This document shows, one piece after another, positions 37,973-47,672 of a DNA stretch of 64,000 nt. Origin of the DNA: Aquificaceae bacterium (GTDB lineage: Bacteria > Aquificota > Aquificia > Aquificales > Aquificaceae); NCBI GenBank assembly GCA_026981975.1, contig JALSHV010000010.1, positions 149,376-213,375 of the forward strand, read 5' to 3'. Position 1 is the stretch's first letter; the number at the start of each line of letters is the position of its first letter. Under the pieces are notes generated by a model that was given only the letters and a program-made list of their open reading frames with translations, was not told where the DNA came from and searched no databases. A program made the position numbers and the translations under genes.

Positions 37973-39247
37973 ATGAGTAATAGGGAAATTTATAAAGAAG
38001 CTCTTAAACTTCTTCCCGGAGGGGTAAACAGTCCAGTGAGAGCTTTTAAGGCTGTTGACTGTCAACCAATTGTCTTGGTAAAAGGCAAAGGGTGTAGGGT
38101 TTGGGACGCGGACGGAAATGAATACATAGACTTCTTAGCTTCTTGGGGTCCTCTTATTCTCGGACACAGCTCTCCCGTGGTAATAGAAGCTGTAAAGAAG
38201 GCTGTGGAAAGGGGTCTTTCTTTCGGTCTTACCAATCCCTATGAGGTTCAACTGGCAAGTTTGGTAGTGGATATGATCCCTTCTGTTGAAGTGGTGCGCT
38301 TTGTAAACTCAGGAACAGAAGCTACTATGTCTGCTATTCGCTTAGCAAGGGGGATAACGAGGAGGAAATACGTTTTAAAATTTGAAGGTTGTTATCACGG
38401 ACACTACGATAGCCTTCTTGTCAGTGCAGGCTCTGGGGTTGCAACTTTTGGAATACCTGGAACACCTGGTATTCCAGAGGAAATAGCGAATCTTACCATT
38501 GTAGTTCCCTTTAACAGTGAAGAAGCGGTCCGCTCAGCCTTTGAAAAATACGGTAATGATATAGCTTGTGTAATAGTTGAACCTGTGGCGGGAAATATGG
38601 GGGTTGTTCCTCCAAAAGAAGGATTTCTCTCCTTTCTAAGAGATATAACGAAAAATCACGGCTCCTTACTTATCTTTGATGAAGTTATAACGGGTTTCAG
38701 GCTTTCAGAAGGAGGAGCGCAAGAGCTTTTCGGAATAGATCCCGATATAACCTGTCTGGGAAAAATACTGGGAGGAGGAATGCCCGTAGGTGCTTACGGC
38801 GGTAGAAGGGAAATCATGTCCCAAATTGCTCCAGAGGGGCCTGTTTATCAAGCGGGAACTTTATCGGGTAACCCTGTAGCCATGGCGGCGGGGGTTGCAA
38901 CCTTACAGCAACTTAAAGATCAAAATCCCTACAGAGAACTTGAAACAAATACGAAGACACTTTCAGAAAGTATTGCTACACTTCTTTCGGATAAAGGAAT
39001 AGCACACAGGATTAATTATGTAGGATCTATGATGACAGTGTTCTTTACAGAGAAGAAAGTGGAAGATTTTGAAAGTGCAAAGAGTTCAGACACTAAGCTT
39101 TTTGCTAAATTTTTCAAAGCTCTTTTAAAGGAAGGGGTTCTGATTCCTCCTTCTCAGTTTGAAGCTTGGTTTGTAAGCACTGCTCATAAAAAGGAAGACA
39201 TTTCACAAGCTCTTGAAAGAATAGAAAAAGCGATCAGGGATCTTTAA
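37973..39247 (+). CDS. hemL: glutamate-1-semialdehyde 2,1-aminomutase
   Basis: 424 residues, class III PLP aminotransferase. Motifs: LPGGVNSPVRAFKAV, RFVNSGTEATMSAIRLARG, FEGCYHGHYDSLLVSAGSGVATFG, LIFDEVITGFRLSEGGAQ, and the PLP Lys in CLGKILGGGMPVGAYGG. Converts GSA to 5-aminolevulinate, so haem is made by the C5 route. Immediately followed by a flippase-like gene with a one-base overlap (TAATG). Confidence 0.98.
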   Translation: MSNREIYKEALKLLPGGVNSPVRAFKAVDCQPIVLVKGKGCRVWDADGNEYIDFLASWGPLILGHSSPVVIEAVKKAVERGLSFGLTNPYEVQLASLVVDMIPSVEVVRFVNSGTEATMSAIRLARGITRRKYVLKFEGCYHGHYDSLLVSAGSGVATFGIPGTPGIPEEIANLTIVVPFNSEEAVRSAFEKYGNDIACVIVEPVAGNMGVVPPKEGFLSFLRDITKNHGSLLIFDEVITGFRLSEGGAQELFGIDPDITCLGKILGGGMPVGAYGGRREIMSQIAPEGPVYQAGTLSGNPVAMAAGVATLQQLKDQNPYRELETNTKTLSESIATLLSDKGIAHRINYVGSMMTVFFTEKKVEDFESAKSSDTKLFAKFFKALLKEGVLIPPSQFEAWFVSTAHKKEDISQALERIEKAIRDL

Positions 39248-40194
39248 TGAGAAAGACTTTCGTTTACGGCACTTTTATGCTGGTTCTGATCCTTTTCTTG
39301 AGTTTTTCCTATATTTTTTTAAAAACGTTCTCAAAGGAAACTTTATACGCTCTTTTAAACCTAAAGAGACGCTACCTACTCATGTCTCTTTTTCTTATGT
39401 TCTTATATCACACCTTTGACAACTTAAGGCTTTTTATACTTTCACGAGCGGTTAATCTGCGCTACTCCTTTAGCTACGGTTATATGATGTCCTTTATAAA
39501 TACCTTTGGTGCTACGGTTACTCCCGCTCATGTAGGAGGAGAACTTGCAGCTATTTACATGCTTTTAAGAAAAGGAGCTAGTATTCATAAGGTAATGAGT
39601 GTTGTTACTATGAAAACTATTTCCGGTATGGCTTTTTTTCTCTTAGGTTTCCCACTTTTAATATGGCATCTTTACAAAAATCCTCAGCAAATAATACCTA
39701 TTTTGGAAATATTTGCTATTGTGAGTGCTTTATTTGGTCTTTTTTATCTGATAGGAAATTTTATCCTAAGAAAGCACGAAGATAGAGCTGTTGTAAGGAG
39801 ACTCAAGGACAGTTTAAGAAAATACCTATACTATTTAAAAATCTTTGGCTATAAGAGACGTCCTTACTTTATAGCTTCCGTCTTCTCCAGTATAGCTCTT
39901 TATATATGTTTCCTTCTTATAGCACCCGCTCTTATTCACGCTTTCGGGAAAGAGGAAAGCTTTACAGAGTTATTTTTAACTCAAATCAGTCTTCTATACG
40001 CTATTTTTATAAGTCCCACGCCGGGAGGGAGTGGAGTAGGAGAGCTCGGTGGACTTGCTGTCTTTAGTTCTTTTATGGAACCATTTGAACTCGGAGTTTT
40101 CGTTATTCTTTGGAGATTAATAAGCCAATACATAAGTGCCTTTATAGGAGGTTTGCTCTTTGCCCTATGTTTGTTAAAAGATATGAGACAATAA
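39247..40194 (+). CDS. UPF0104/lysylphosphatidylglycerol-synthase-TM-like flippase-domain protein
   Basis: 315 residues, multi-spanning. The pattern FINTFGATVTPAHVGGELAAIYMLLRKGAS and FISPTPGGSGVGELGGLAVFSS, two P-x-x-x-G-G-x-G-E/L motifs, is typical of the UPF0104 / AglD / MprF transmembrane domain. Such proteins move or modify lipids across the inner membrane; the substrate is unknown. Coupled to hemL by TAATG and overlapping the start of lnt by 28 nt, so it may act in envelope lipid metabolism. Confidence 0.8.
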   Translation: MRKTFVYGTFMLVLILFLSFSYIFLKTFSKETLYALLNLKRRYLLMSLFLMFLYHTFDNLRLFILSRAVNLRYSFSYGYMMSFINTFGATVTPAHVGGELAAIYMLLRKGASIHKVMSVVTMKTISGMAFFLLGFPLLIWHLYKNPQQIIPILEIFAIVSALFGLFYLIGNFILRKHEDRAVVRRLKDSLRKYLYYLKIFGYKRRPYFIASVFSSIALYICFLLIAPALIHAFGKEESFTELFLTQISLLYAIFISPTPGGSGVGELGGLAVFSSFMEPFELGVFVILWRLISQYISAFIGGLLFALCLLKDMRQ

Positions 40195-41495
40195 TACTAT
40201 CCGTAGTTCCTGCTATTCTGCTTTACTTCGCGTTTTCCAAGTTTAACTTATGGTTTTTAGCTTTTCCTGCTCTTTTTATACTTTCCTTTATAAGGAATTT
40301 TAAGTATTGGTTTCTGTGCGGATTTACTTTCTTTTTCTTATCCCTTCTTTGGTTAAGAATAGCCATGATAGACTACGGTGGGGTTTTCCCTCTTATAGCT
40401 TACTTTCTTATAGCTCTTCTGTCCGCTATTCTTGTTTTCCTTCAGTTCGGTATAAGCTGGTTACTGTGGAAATTTTCCTCTTTCAATCTTTTCTTACTTC
40501 CCTTTTTTTGGGTAGTAGCAGAGATTTTAAGATCCCATTTCCCTTACGGAGGTTTCCCTTGGTTTCTCATAGGAGAAATGTTGATTGATTTTCCCTTACT
40601 TAAGTATTATCTAACAGCAGGTGGAGTTTACTTGGGTAGTTTAATAGGTTGGTATTTAGCTATCCTTCCGAGATTCTTAATTAATTTTAAAATAATCGCT
40701 GTAGTAGTGATTTTTGTATTACCTTTGTTTTTTTTAAATACATCTTATAAAAATGTTCCTTCTTTGAAAATTGCTGTTATCCAACCTGCTGTTCCGGAAG
40801 AAATTAAGCTCAGAAAAGAAGAATTTTACAAACTTCTTCCTCAATACTGGAAATTAATAGAAAGAGCAATTGAAAAAAATCCTGATATTATTCTATTACC
40901 AGAGTCCGCTTTTCCCTTTACAGCAAGCTATCTTTATTCAGAGGGTAAGAAGCTGTTAAAATACTCTGAAAAAGCTCTTGTGATTACAGGACTTATAGAT
41001 ATAAGATACGGAAAAGAGGGTCTGCAACCTTACAATTCCGTTTTTCTTTTACATAAAGGCAGGGTTGTGGACTTCTACGATAAAGTCAAACTATTACCTT
41101 TCGGAGAATACGTTCCTTTTCCTTTTGGATTTACAAAGGAAATCTTCGGTGCTATAGGAGGTATAGACTATGTGCCGGGCGATGATATAAAGTGTATGAA
41201 AGTAGGAGATCTTCATTTAGCAACTCCCATATGTTTTGAAATTTCTTACTTTTCTTTTATAAAGAAAGCGGCAAGGTGTGCAGACTTATTAGTGGTGGTC
41301 ACCAACGACGCTTGGTTTAGAGATTCTGATGGAACCTTTCAACATCTAAGACAAGCTCAACTCAGAGCTTTAGAAAACAGAATGTATGTTGTATGGGTTA
41401 ACAATACAGGTCCTTCCGCGGTAATATCTCCAGAGGGAAAGATTTTAAAAAAGATCCCTTACGGGAAAAGAGAATTTTTGATTTACAGTTTTTAA
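40167..41495 (+). CDS. lnt: apolipoprotein N-acyltransferase
   Basis: 442 residues from the ATG at 40167 (MFVKRYETI); the ORF-track start at 40110 is inside the previous gene. An N-terminal membrane bundle (about 8-195) is followed by a nitrilase-fold domain with the catalytic triad: Glu in ILLPESAFPF, Lys in YDKVKLLPFGEYVPFP and Cys in ATPICFEISYF; NDAWF and QHLRQAQLRALENRMYVVWVNNTG follow. Adds the third acyl chain to lipoproteins. AGGAGGT lies 14 nt upstream, rather far for a Shine-Dalgarno. Overlaps spoT by 4 nt, convergent. Confidence 0.93.
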   Translation: MFVKRYETIILSVVPAILLYFAFSKFNLWFLAFPALFILSFIRNFKYWFLCGFTFFFLSLLWLRIAMIDYGGVFPLIAYFLIALLSAILVFLQFGISWLLWKFSSFNLFLLPFFWVVAEILRSHFPYGGFPWFLIGEMLIDFPLLKYYLTAGGVYLGSLIGWYLAILPRFLINFKIIAVVVIFVLPLFFLNTSYKNVPSLKIAVIQPAVPEEIKLRKEEFYKLLPQYWKLIERAIEKNPDIILLPESAFPFTASYLYSEGKKLLKYSEKALVITGLIDIRYGKEGLQPYNSVFLLHKGRVVDFYDKVKLLPFGEYVPFPFGFTKEIFGAIGGIDYVPGDDIKCMKVGDLHLATPICFEISYFSFIKKAARCADLLVVVTNDAWFRDSDGTFQHLRQAQLRALENRMYVVWVNNTGPSAVISPEGKILKKIPYGKREFLIYSF

Positions 41496-43600
41496 ATGTA
41501 AAGCCTACTGCAGTTTTCTACTCCCTCTACTGTTTCTATAGATTTTATAAGCTTTTCCAGATGTTTTTTATCAGTAACATCAACGGTAAAATCCATAATA
41601 GCCAATCCTTCTCGGGTAGTTTTAGTAAAAGATTCCCAAATATTAGATCCACCGTCCGCTATATGTTTGGTTATCTCCGATAGAATACCTATTCTATCTT
41701 TTGCCTTCACTCTTATTCTTGTTTTGAATTTACCTTGAGGTTTCCAATCCGCTTTCAATACCTTTTCAGGGAAGTTTTCCATTACGTATCTGAGATTGGA
41801 GCAGTTTTTTTCATGAAGAGTCATGCCTTTTCCACGGGTTATAACTCCGTATATTTCATCACCGGGAACCGGGTTGCAACATCTACCTATTTCATACATG
41901 ATTCCAGAAAGTCCTTCTACTGATACTTTACCACCTCCTTCTATTTTTATTTTTTCTGTTTTTTCCTTTTTCCTTGAAGATATAAGGGATATTAGTTTAT
42001 TAGGGGAAAGTCTGCCACTTCCCAAAGCTATGAAGAGATCATCTTCCTTTTTAAAGTTAACGTTAGGTCTTATCCTGTTTATCAGCTCTTCATAGGATAG
42101 GTTTAAACTTTCTCTGATCTTTTCAAAAATCCTTCTCCCTTCCGATAGGTATCTCTCTTTTTCTAATTGCTTTAAATACTGCTTTATTCTTGTCTTAGCA
42201 CGGGATGTAACTACGAACTTAAGCCAATCAGGACTCGGGTTTTTCGCTACACTTGTTATGATTTCTACCTGATCACCGTTCCTTAGCCTGTAGTTAAGAG
42301 GAACTATTCTGCCGTTTACCTTAGCACCCGCACAGTGATTACCTATTTCTGTGTGTATATGATAAGCGAAATCAACAGGTGTAGCTCCGCGCGGAAGAAC
42401 TACCAGATCTCCGTGAGGGGTAAATACAAAAACCTCTTCCGAAAATAAATCCCTTTTCAAATTGTCAAGTAGCTCAGAAGGATTCTTACTGCCTTTTATG
42501 TTATCTACAAGATCTCTCAGCCAAGAAAAGATTTCACTACTCCGGCTAAAATCCTTACCTTCTTTATAAGCCCAGTGGGCAGCTATACCTTTTTCCGCTC
42601 TTAAGTGCATTTCCTCTGTTCTTATTTGGAATTCAACCATTCTCCCCTTATGAGCTACTACCGTAGTATGTAGGGACTGATAGAGATTACTCTTAGGTAG
42701 TGAAATGTAATCTTTAAATTTACCCGGAACGGGTTTGAAAATGTTGTGAATTATACCAAGCACAGTGTAGCATTCTCCTATGCTGTTTACTACTATCCTT
42801 ACTCCCAAAAGGTCGTGAACTTCTTCAAGACTTATACCTTTCCTTATGGTTTTCTGCCAAGTGCTGTAAAGGTGCTTGGGTCTGTAAGATATATCCGCTT
42901 TTATATTTGCTTTTGAAAGCTCTTCTTTCACCTTGGGAATAACGAATTTTTTCAAATACTCTTCTAAGTTCTCAAGGGATTGACTGACAAAATTCCTTAC
43001 TTTTTCGTATTCTTTGGGATAAAGGTATTTAAAGGAAAGATCTTCAAGTTCTCTTTTAATTTCCCAAATTCCCAATCGGTGAGCTATAGGAGCGTAAATT
43101 TCAAGGGTTTCCTCTGCTATCCTTATCCTTTTTTCCCATCTCAGGTAACCAAGGGTTTTCATATTATGGAGTCTATCCGCCAGTTTAACGATAACAACCC
43201 TTATATCTTTTGCAGTAGCAAGTATTAACTTCCTAAAGTTTTCCGCTTGAGCTTCTTTTATATTCTTAAACTTTATTTTTCCTATTTTTGTAACTCCCTC
43301 TACTATATCTGCTACGTCTTTTCCGAAGAGCTTCGCTATTTCTTCATAAGTTGCATCAGTATCCTCCAAAACATCGTGGAGAAAGCCCCCTACAACGGTG
43401 ACTATATCCATGTTAAGATTTGCAAGCTTTTGAGCCACAAGAAGAGGGTGAACTACATAGGGTTCTCCCGATATTCTTTTCTGATTTCCGTGTTTTGAAG
43501 CCATATACTCATAGGCTTTTATTATTCTATCTTCCTCGCCGGGATAGTTCTTTACTATTTCTTTAAGAATTTCAGTTAGCTTAGCTTCTGTTGTAGCCAT
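41492..43600 (-). CDS. spoT: bifunctional (p)ppGpp synthetase/hydrolase
   Basis: 702 residues from the ATG at 43600 (a GTG at 43618 is an alternative). HD hydrolase domain (about 20-170) with intact GGFLHDVLEDTDATYEEI, synthetase domain (about 220-345) with YRPKHLYSTWQKT and MVEFQIRTEEMH, TGS domain (about 385-445: VFVFTPHGDLVVLPRGATPVDFAYHIHTEIGNHC), a zinc-finger-like region with RCCNPVPGDEIYG, and a C-terminal ACT domain. Both catalytic centres look functional, so this is a Rel/SpoT-type long RSH. TATATT ends 7 nt before the ATG. Confidence 0.95.
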   Translation of the reverse strand: MATTEAKLTEILKEIVKNYPGEEDRIIKAYEYMASKHGNQKRISGEPYVVHPLLVAQKLANLNMDIVTVVGGFLHDVLEDTDATYEEIAKLFGKDVADIVEGVTKIGKIKFKNIKEAQAENFRKLILATAKDIRVVIVKLADRLHNMKTLGYLRWEKRIRIAEETLEIYAPIAHRLGIWEIKRELEDLSFKYLYPKEYEKVRNFVSQSLENLEEYLKKFVIPKVKEELSKANIKADISYRPKHLYSTWQKTIRKGISLEEVHDLLGVRIVVNSIGECYTVLGIIHNIFKPVPGKFKDYISLPKSNLYQSLHTTVVAHKGRMVEFQIRTEEMHLRAEKGIAAHWAYKEGKDFSRSSEIFSWLRDLVDNIKGSKNPSELLDNLKRDLFSEEVFVFTPHGDLVVLPRGATPVDFAYHIHTEIGNHCAGAKVNGRIVPLNYRLRNGDQVEIITSVAKNPSPDWLKFVVTSRAKTRIKQYLKQLEKERYLSEGRRIFEKIRESLNLSYEELINRIRPNVNFKKEDDLFIALGSGRLSPNKLISLISSRKKEKTEKIKIEGGGKVSVEGLSGIMYEIGRCCNPVPGDEIYGVITRGKGMTLHEKNCSNLRYVMENFPEKVLKADWKPQGKFKTRIRVKAKDRIGILSEITKHIADGGSNIWESFTKTTREGLAIMDFTVDVTDKKHLEKLIKSIETVEGVENCSRLYI

Positions 43601-43607
43601 TAGAATA

Positions 43608-43613
43608 AATATA
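43608..43613 (-). promoter_or_regulatory. -10 box of spoT, leaderless configuration
   Basis: On the minus strand TATATT (43613-43608) ends 7 nt before the ATG at 43600; no Shine-Dalgarno is present. The divergent mreB, 35 nt away, does have a Shine-Dalgarno (GGGGGAA). Confidence 0.4.
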
Positions 43614-43635
43614 AGCACTTCACAAGGGGGAAAAG

Positions 43636-44661
43636 ATGTTACTGGACAGGATTTTCAGCTTCCTCTCCAACAATGTGGGAATAGATTTAGGAACTGCTAA
43701 CACAGCGGTTTACATGGAAGGTAAGGGAATTGTTATGTATGAACCTTCCATAGTTGCTATTGATGTGAAATCTAGAAAGGTATTGGCAGTAGGAAAAGAA
43801 GCTAAGGAAATGGTAGGTAAGACTCCGGAAAACATTCAGGCTATAAGACCTCTCAGAGACGGTGTAATCACAGATTTTGAAATTACCCAAGTTATGCTTT
43901 CCTACTTTATAAAAAGAGCCTTAGGAAGCACCCTTTTCAAACCAAAACCCCGTGTTGTTATAGCAGTTCCAACAGGTATAACACCTGTAGAAAAGAGAGC
44001 GGTTATAGACGCTGCTAAAAGTGCGGGAGCAAGGGAAGTGTATCTTATAGCAGAGCCTATGGCTGCTGCCATAGGAGCGGATCTTCCTGTTGATGAGCCT
44101 CTGGGAAATATGGTTGTAGATATAGGGGGAGGAACAACGGAGATAGCTGTGATTTCTCTTGCAGGTATAGTAGTTTCCAACTCTTTAAGGATTGCAGGAG
44201 ATGAAATGAACGAAGCCATAATACAGTATATAAAAAGGCAGTTCCATATCCTTATAGGGGAACAGACAGCGGAGAGAATAAAGATAGAACTCGGAAGTGC
44301 TGTTATGGAAGAAGAGAAAAAAACTATGGAAATAAGAGGTAGAGACATGACTGGTCTTCCGAAAACAATAGAGATAACAAATCATCATATAACGGAAGCC
44401 TTAGAGGATACTATAAATTCCATAATAAACGCCATAAGGGTTACCTTGGAAAGAACTCCTCCTGAACTGGCAGCAGATATAGCAGATAAGGGAATAGTCT
44501 TAGCAGGTGGAGGTTCACTGCTTAACAATATGGATAGCCGTATTCAATTGGAAACTGGTATAAAAGCTTATTACTGTGAAGAACCGCTTATAGCGGTGGC
44601 TCGTGGTGTGGGTAAAGTTTTAGACAATTTAGAACTTATCAGGAGAATCACTATGGAATGA
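43636..44661 (+). CDS. mreB: rod-shape-determining actin homologue MreB
   Basis: 341 residues. ATP-binding motifs of the actin fold: NVGIDLGTANTAVYMEGKGIVMYEPSIVAID, RPLRDGVITDFEIT, IAVPTGITPVEKRAV, AEPMAAAIGADLPVDEPLGNMVVDIGGGTTEIAVISL and GIVLAGGGSLL. Guides elongasome movement and lateral wall synthesis. GGGGGAAAA Shine-Dalgarno. First gene of mreB-mreC-mreD-mrdA; predicts rod-shaped cells. Overlaps mreC by 4 nt. Confidence 0.98.
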   Translation: MLLDRIFSFLSNNVGIDLGTANTAVYMEGKGIVMYEPSIVAIDVKSRKVLAVGKEAKEMVGKTPENIQAIRPLRDGVITDFEITQVMLSYFIKRALGSTLFKPKPRVVIAVPTGITPVEKRAVIDAAKSAGAREVYLIAEPMAAAIGADLPVDEPLGNMVVDIGGGTTEIAVISLAGIVVSNSLRIAGDEMNEAIIQYIKRQFHILIGEQTAERIKIELGSAVMEEEKKTMEIRGRDMTGLPKTIEITNHHITEALEDTINSIINAIRVTLERTPPELAADIADKGIVLAGGGSLLNNMDSRIQLETGIKAYYCEEPLIAVARGVGKVLDNLELIRRITME

Positions 44662-45455
44662 CTAACAGAAAGTTTCATACAATTGCTCTTCTGAGTATAG
44701 GGCTTGGCTTTATCCTATTTATTTTAGATTTTTCAGATATTTCCTATGTAAAAAAAATCTCAAACGCTGTTAATACTTTAACATCTCCTATACTTAAATT
44801 TAAAGAACAAATAACCTCCGAATTGAAAGAGGAAATAGGAGCTTATTTTCACAGGGTAGATGTAGAAAAGGAAAATATAAAACTGCGCAAACGCATAAAC
44901 TCTCTTCTCCTTACGGAAAAGGAGCTTGAAGCCTGTCTTTCAGAACTTAATAAGTTGAGTAAAAAAATCAAATTAAAAGATAAATTTAGAAAGTTAAAAT
45001 ACAGTATATCCCGTGTAGTTTACTACGATCCTTCAGGTTTTGATCTTTTTATAATTATAAACGGCGGGAAGGATAAAGGTTTTCGTGAAGGAGATTTAGT
45101 AGTTACAGAAGTAGCGGTAGTGGGAATAATAGAAGCTGTTTTTGGAACAACAAGCAGGGTAATAACTCCGCTTAATGAAAACTTTTCTTCTTCTGTTGTT
45201 ATTTCTGGTAAAAGAAAAAAATACATCTACAAGGGTGGATATCCGACAGGTGATCTTCTTCATGTAAACGTAGAAGATAAGGTAAAAAAAGGGGATAAAG
45301 TTTTCTTCTCAGATCCGAAACGCAGAATCCCATCTTTTCTTATAGGTCAAATTGTTCAAGTAGAAAGGGGGGAAAATCCCTTCTTTAGAAAAGTGAAGGT
45401 TAAACCTGCGGTTGATCCAAGAACTCAAGAATACATTTTTGTTATAGGGAGGTAG
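44658..45455 (+). CDS. mreC: rod-shape-determining protein MreC
   Basis: 265 residues. One TM helix (about 10-27), a coiled coil (about 60-105), and the beta-rich periplasmic domain (about 115-265) with INGGKDKGFREGDLVVTEVAVVGIIEAVF and GGYPTGDLLHVNVEDKVKKGDKV. Periplasmic scaffold that activates PBP2. ATGA overlap with mreB and one-base overlap with mreD. Confidence 0.93.
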   Translation: MTNRKFHTIALLSIGLGFILFILDFSDISYVKKISNAVNTLTSPILKFKEQITSELKEEIGAYFHRVDVEKENIKLRKRINSLLLTEKELEACLSELNKLSKKIKLKDKFRKLKYSISRVVYYDPSGFDLFIIINGGKDKGFREGDLVVTEVAVVGIIEAVFGTTSRVITPLNENFSSSVVISGKRKKYIYKGGYPTGDLLHVNVEDKVKKGDKVFFSDPKRRIPSFLIGQIVQVERGENPFFRKVKVKPAVDPRTQEYIFVIGR

Positions 45456-45913
45456 TGTTGGTCTTTTTCTTCCTGCTTGTTTGTGCTGTTTTAATAGAAG
45501 TTATATTCCTTCAGAGTTTCTTTAAACCGGGGTTTATAGCACCGGATATTGTCCTTTTCCTTCTCTTGACAAAAGCTTACTTTCACGGAAGGCAAACTCT
45601 TCTTTGGGCTGTTTTTAGCGGAGTATTATTAGATTTACTAACAGATACGGTAGGTTTAGGTATAACAACTCAAGTATTTTCACTTTACTTTTTTCTTCTT
45701 GTAATGGAGAGGTTTCTCTTTAGGACTGCATTAACTTTTTTAGCAACTGCTGGTTTAACTTTACTACTTAAAAAAATTTTAGTTTTGTTTCTTATGAAGA
45801 TGAAATTCTCCTTTGAATTTTCAGTTGGTTTTTTAATAACTTCATGGATTATAGAGTTGATACTTCTTATAAGTATGTATTTTATTTACTTAAGAAGATA
45901 TGAGCAGGCGTAA
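45455..45913 (+). CDS. mreD: rod-shape-determining protein MreD
   Basis: 152 residues from a GTG overlapping the mreC stop. Five or so membrane helices; the family pattern FFKPGFIAPDIVLFLLLTKAYFHGRQTLLWAVFSGVLLDLLTDT is visible near the N-terminus. Inner-membrane partner of MreC/PBP2. Low conservation is normal for MreD; position in the operon settles the call. Overlaps mrdA by 14 nt. Confidence 0.88.
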   Translation: MLVFFFLLVCAVLIEVIFLQSFFKPGFIAPDIVLFLLLTKAYFHGRQTLLWAVFSGVLLDLLTDTVGLGITTQVFSLYFFLLVMERFLFRTALTFLATAGLTLLLKKILVLFLMKMKFSFEFSVGFLITSWIIELILLISMYFIYLRRYEQA

Positions 45914-47672
45914 ATTTCTTTCCCTGTTAGGTCTTTTGATAGGTCTTTTTATGCTTATAGCATCAAGGTTGGCTCAACTTCAGCTTTTTGAGAGCAAAAA
46001 ATACAAAGAACTGTCCAGAAAGAACTATCTTAGAGTCAGGAATTTATACCCGCCCAGAGGAGATATATACGATAGAAACGAGGAAAAAGTAGCTTACGAT
46101 ATTCCCAAATATGTTTTAAGTCTTGATTATAAAAAGTTAGAGGATAAGGATTTAGAACCCTTAAAGAAAAATCTAAAGAAACTCTTTAATATTGATCTTG
46201 AAGAAATAATTGAAAAAAACTCTAACGGAACAGATCCACTAAGACTGAAGGAGGATCTTACTCCCGAAGATCTCAATGTGTATTACACTAACAGCTATAA
46301 ACTTCCCGGTGTGTTTGTGGAGGTAATCCCGAAAAGAATCTACCCCAACGGTAGAAGACTGTGCCATGTAATAGGTTACGTGGGATATCCATCTCGCCGT
46401 GAGTTAAAGAGGTTGAAAGGCAGAATAGCACCTCGTAGTTTTGTAGGCAAGTTAGGGATAGAGAAAAGTATGGACGATATACTTCTGGGAGATTTAGGAA
46501 AAGAGGAGGTAATGATAAATGCTCTCGGGAAAGTAATAAAAACCTTAAGTAGAAGAGAACCGATAAAAGGCAAAAGTATTGTTCTTACAATAGATATGAG
46601 AATTCAAAGAATAGTAGAAGACGTCTTTAATGAATCGGGTCAACCGGCAGGTGCTGTGGTTCTTATAAACGCTAAAACAGGAGAAATCCTTGCTTTGGCA
46701 AGCTTTCCGGGATTTGATCCCAACACTGTTTACCGTGATTGGGAAAAGCTTAGAAAAAACAAACTCAAACCTATGTTCAACAGAGTTACCAGCGGTAGGT
46801 ATCCTCCCGCTTCCGTGCTTAAAGTTCCAGTGTCCTATGCTATTCTTGAAACGGAAACCGCCTCCGCATGGGACAGGGTTATCTGCAACGGAAGTTACTT
46901 TCTCGGAAATCGTCGGTTTTACTGCTGGAATACTTACGGACATGGATCAGTTAATCTGATAAAAGCTCTACAGGATTCCTGTGACGTTTACTACTATACT
47001 TACGGTTACGATCTGGGTCCTTCTACAATGATTCGCTACGCACGTAAGTTCGGATACGGTGAGAAAATCCCCTTAGAAATTCCTGTAAAAAGGGGATTCC
47101 TACCTACCCCTGAGTGGAAGAGAAGACGCTTCAAGGAAGCTTGGTATGACGGTGATACAGTGAACTTGAGTATAGGACAGGGATATATACTTTCAACTCT
47201 TTTAGAGCAAAGTCTTATGATGATGGGTATAGCTAACAACGGTGTTATTTATAAACCCACTCTTATCAGAGAAATAAGAGATCCTTCAGGTAAGGTTTTA
47301 TGGAGAAACAAAAGAAAAGTTTGGAAAGTGATAAAGGGAAAACAAGAGTATTTCGCAATTATAAGAAGGGGATTAAGGGAGGTAGTGCGCAGGGGAACAG
47401 GCACACCCGCTTTTTCTACAATAGTGGATATAGCAGGAAAAACAGGAACAGCACAGGTTACTTTAATAAAAAGAGGCATTAAAAAAAGGAAAAAAATCCC
47501 TTGGAAATACAGAGATCATGCATGGTTCATAGGATTTGCACCTTACAGGGATCCTCTTTTTATCATAGGAGTTTTGGTAGAACACGGAGAATCAGGTGGT
47601 AAGGTGGCAGCTCCTATAGCAAGAGCTATAATGGAGAGGATATACATGGCGGGGCTTAACAAAGAGCTTTGA
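45900..47672 (+). CDS. mrdA: penicillin-binding protein 2 (elongasome transpeptidase)
   Basis: 590 residues. N-terminal TM (about 5-22), the pedestal domain (LRVRNLYPPRGDIYDRNEEKVAYDIP), then the transpeptidase domain with SxxK in RYPPASVLKVPVSYA, the second motif in QDSCDVYYYTYGYDLG (SCD, where many PBP2 have SSD) and KTG in DIAGKTGTAQV. Cross-links peptidoglycan during cell elongation. rodA does not follow; instead the gene runs 17 nt into the convergent activase gene. Confidence 0.95.
   Translation: MSRRKFLSLLGLLIGLFMLIASRLAQLQLFESKKYKELSRKNYLRVRNLYPPRGDIYDRNEEKVAYDIPKYVLSLDYKKLEDKDLEPLKKNLKKLFNIDLEEIIEKNSNGTDPLRLKEDLTPEDLNVYYTNSYKLPGVFVEVIPKRIYPNGRRLCHVIGYVGYPSRRELKRLKGRIAPRSFVGKLGIEKSMDDILLGDLGKEEVMINALGKVIKTLSRREPIKGKSIVLTIDMRIQRIVEDVFNESGQPAGAVVLINAKTGEILALASFPGFDPNTVYRDWEKLRKNKLKPMFNRVTSGRYPPASVLKVPVSYAILETETASAWDRVICNGSYFLGNRRFYCWNTYGHGSVNLIKALQDSCDVYYYTYGYDLGPSTMIRYARKFGYGEKIPLEIPVKRGFLPTPEWKRRRFKEAWYDGDTVNLSIGQGYILSTLLEQSLMMMGIANNGVIYKPTLIREIRDPSGKVLWRNKRKVWKVIKGKQEYFAIIRRGLREVVRRGTGTPAFSTIVDIAGKTGTAQVTLIKRGIKKRKKIPWKYRDHAWFIGFAPYRDPLFIIGVLVEHGESGGKVAAPIARAIMERIYMAGLNKEL

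Noticed and set aside
43902-44348. 148-aa minus-strand ORF inside mreB.
   Set aside because: Shadow of a highly conserved gene.
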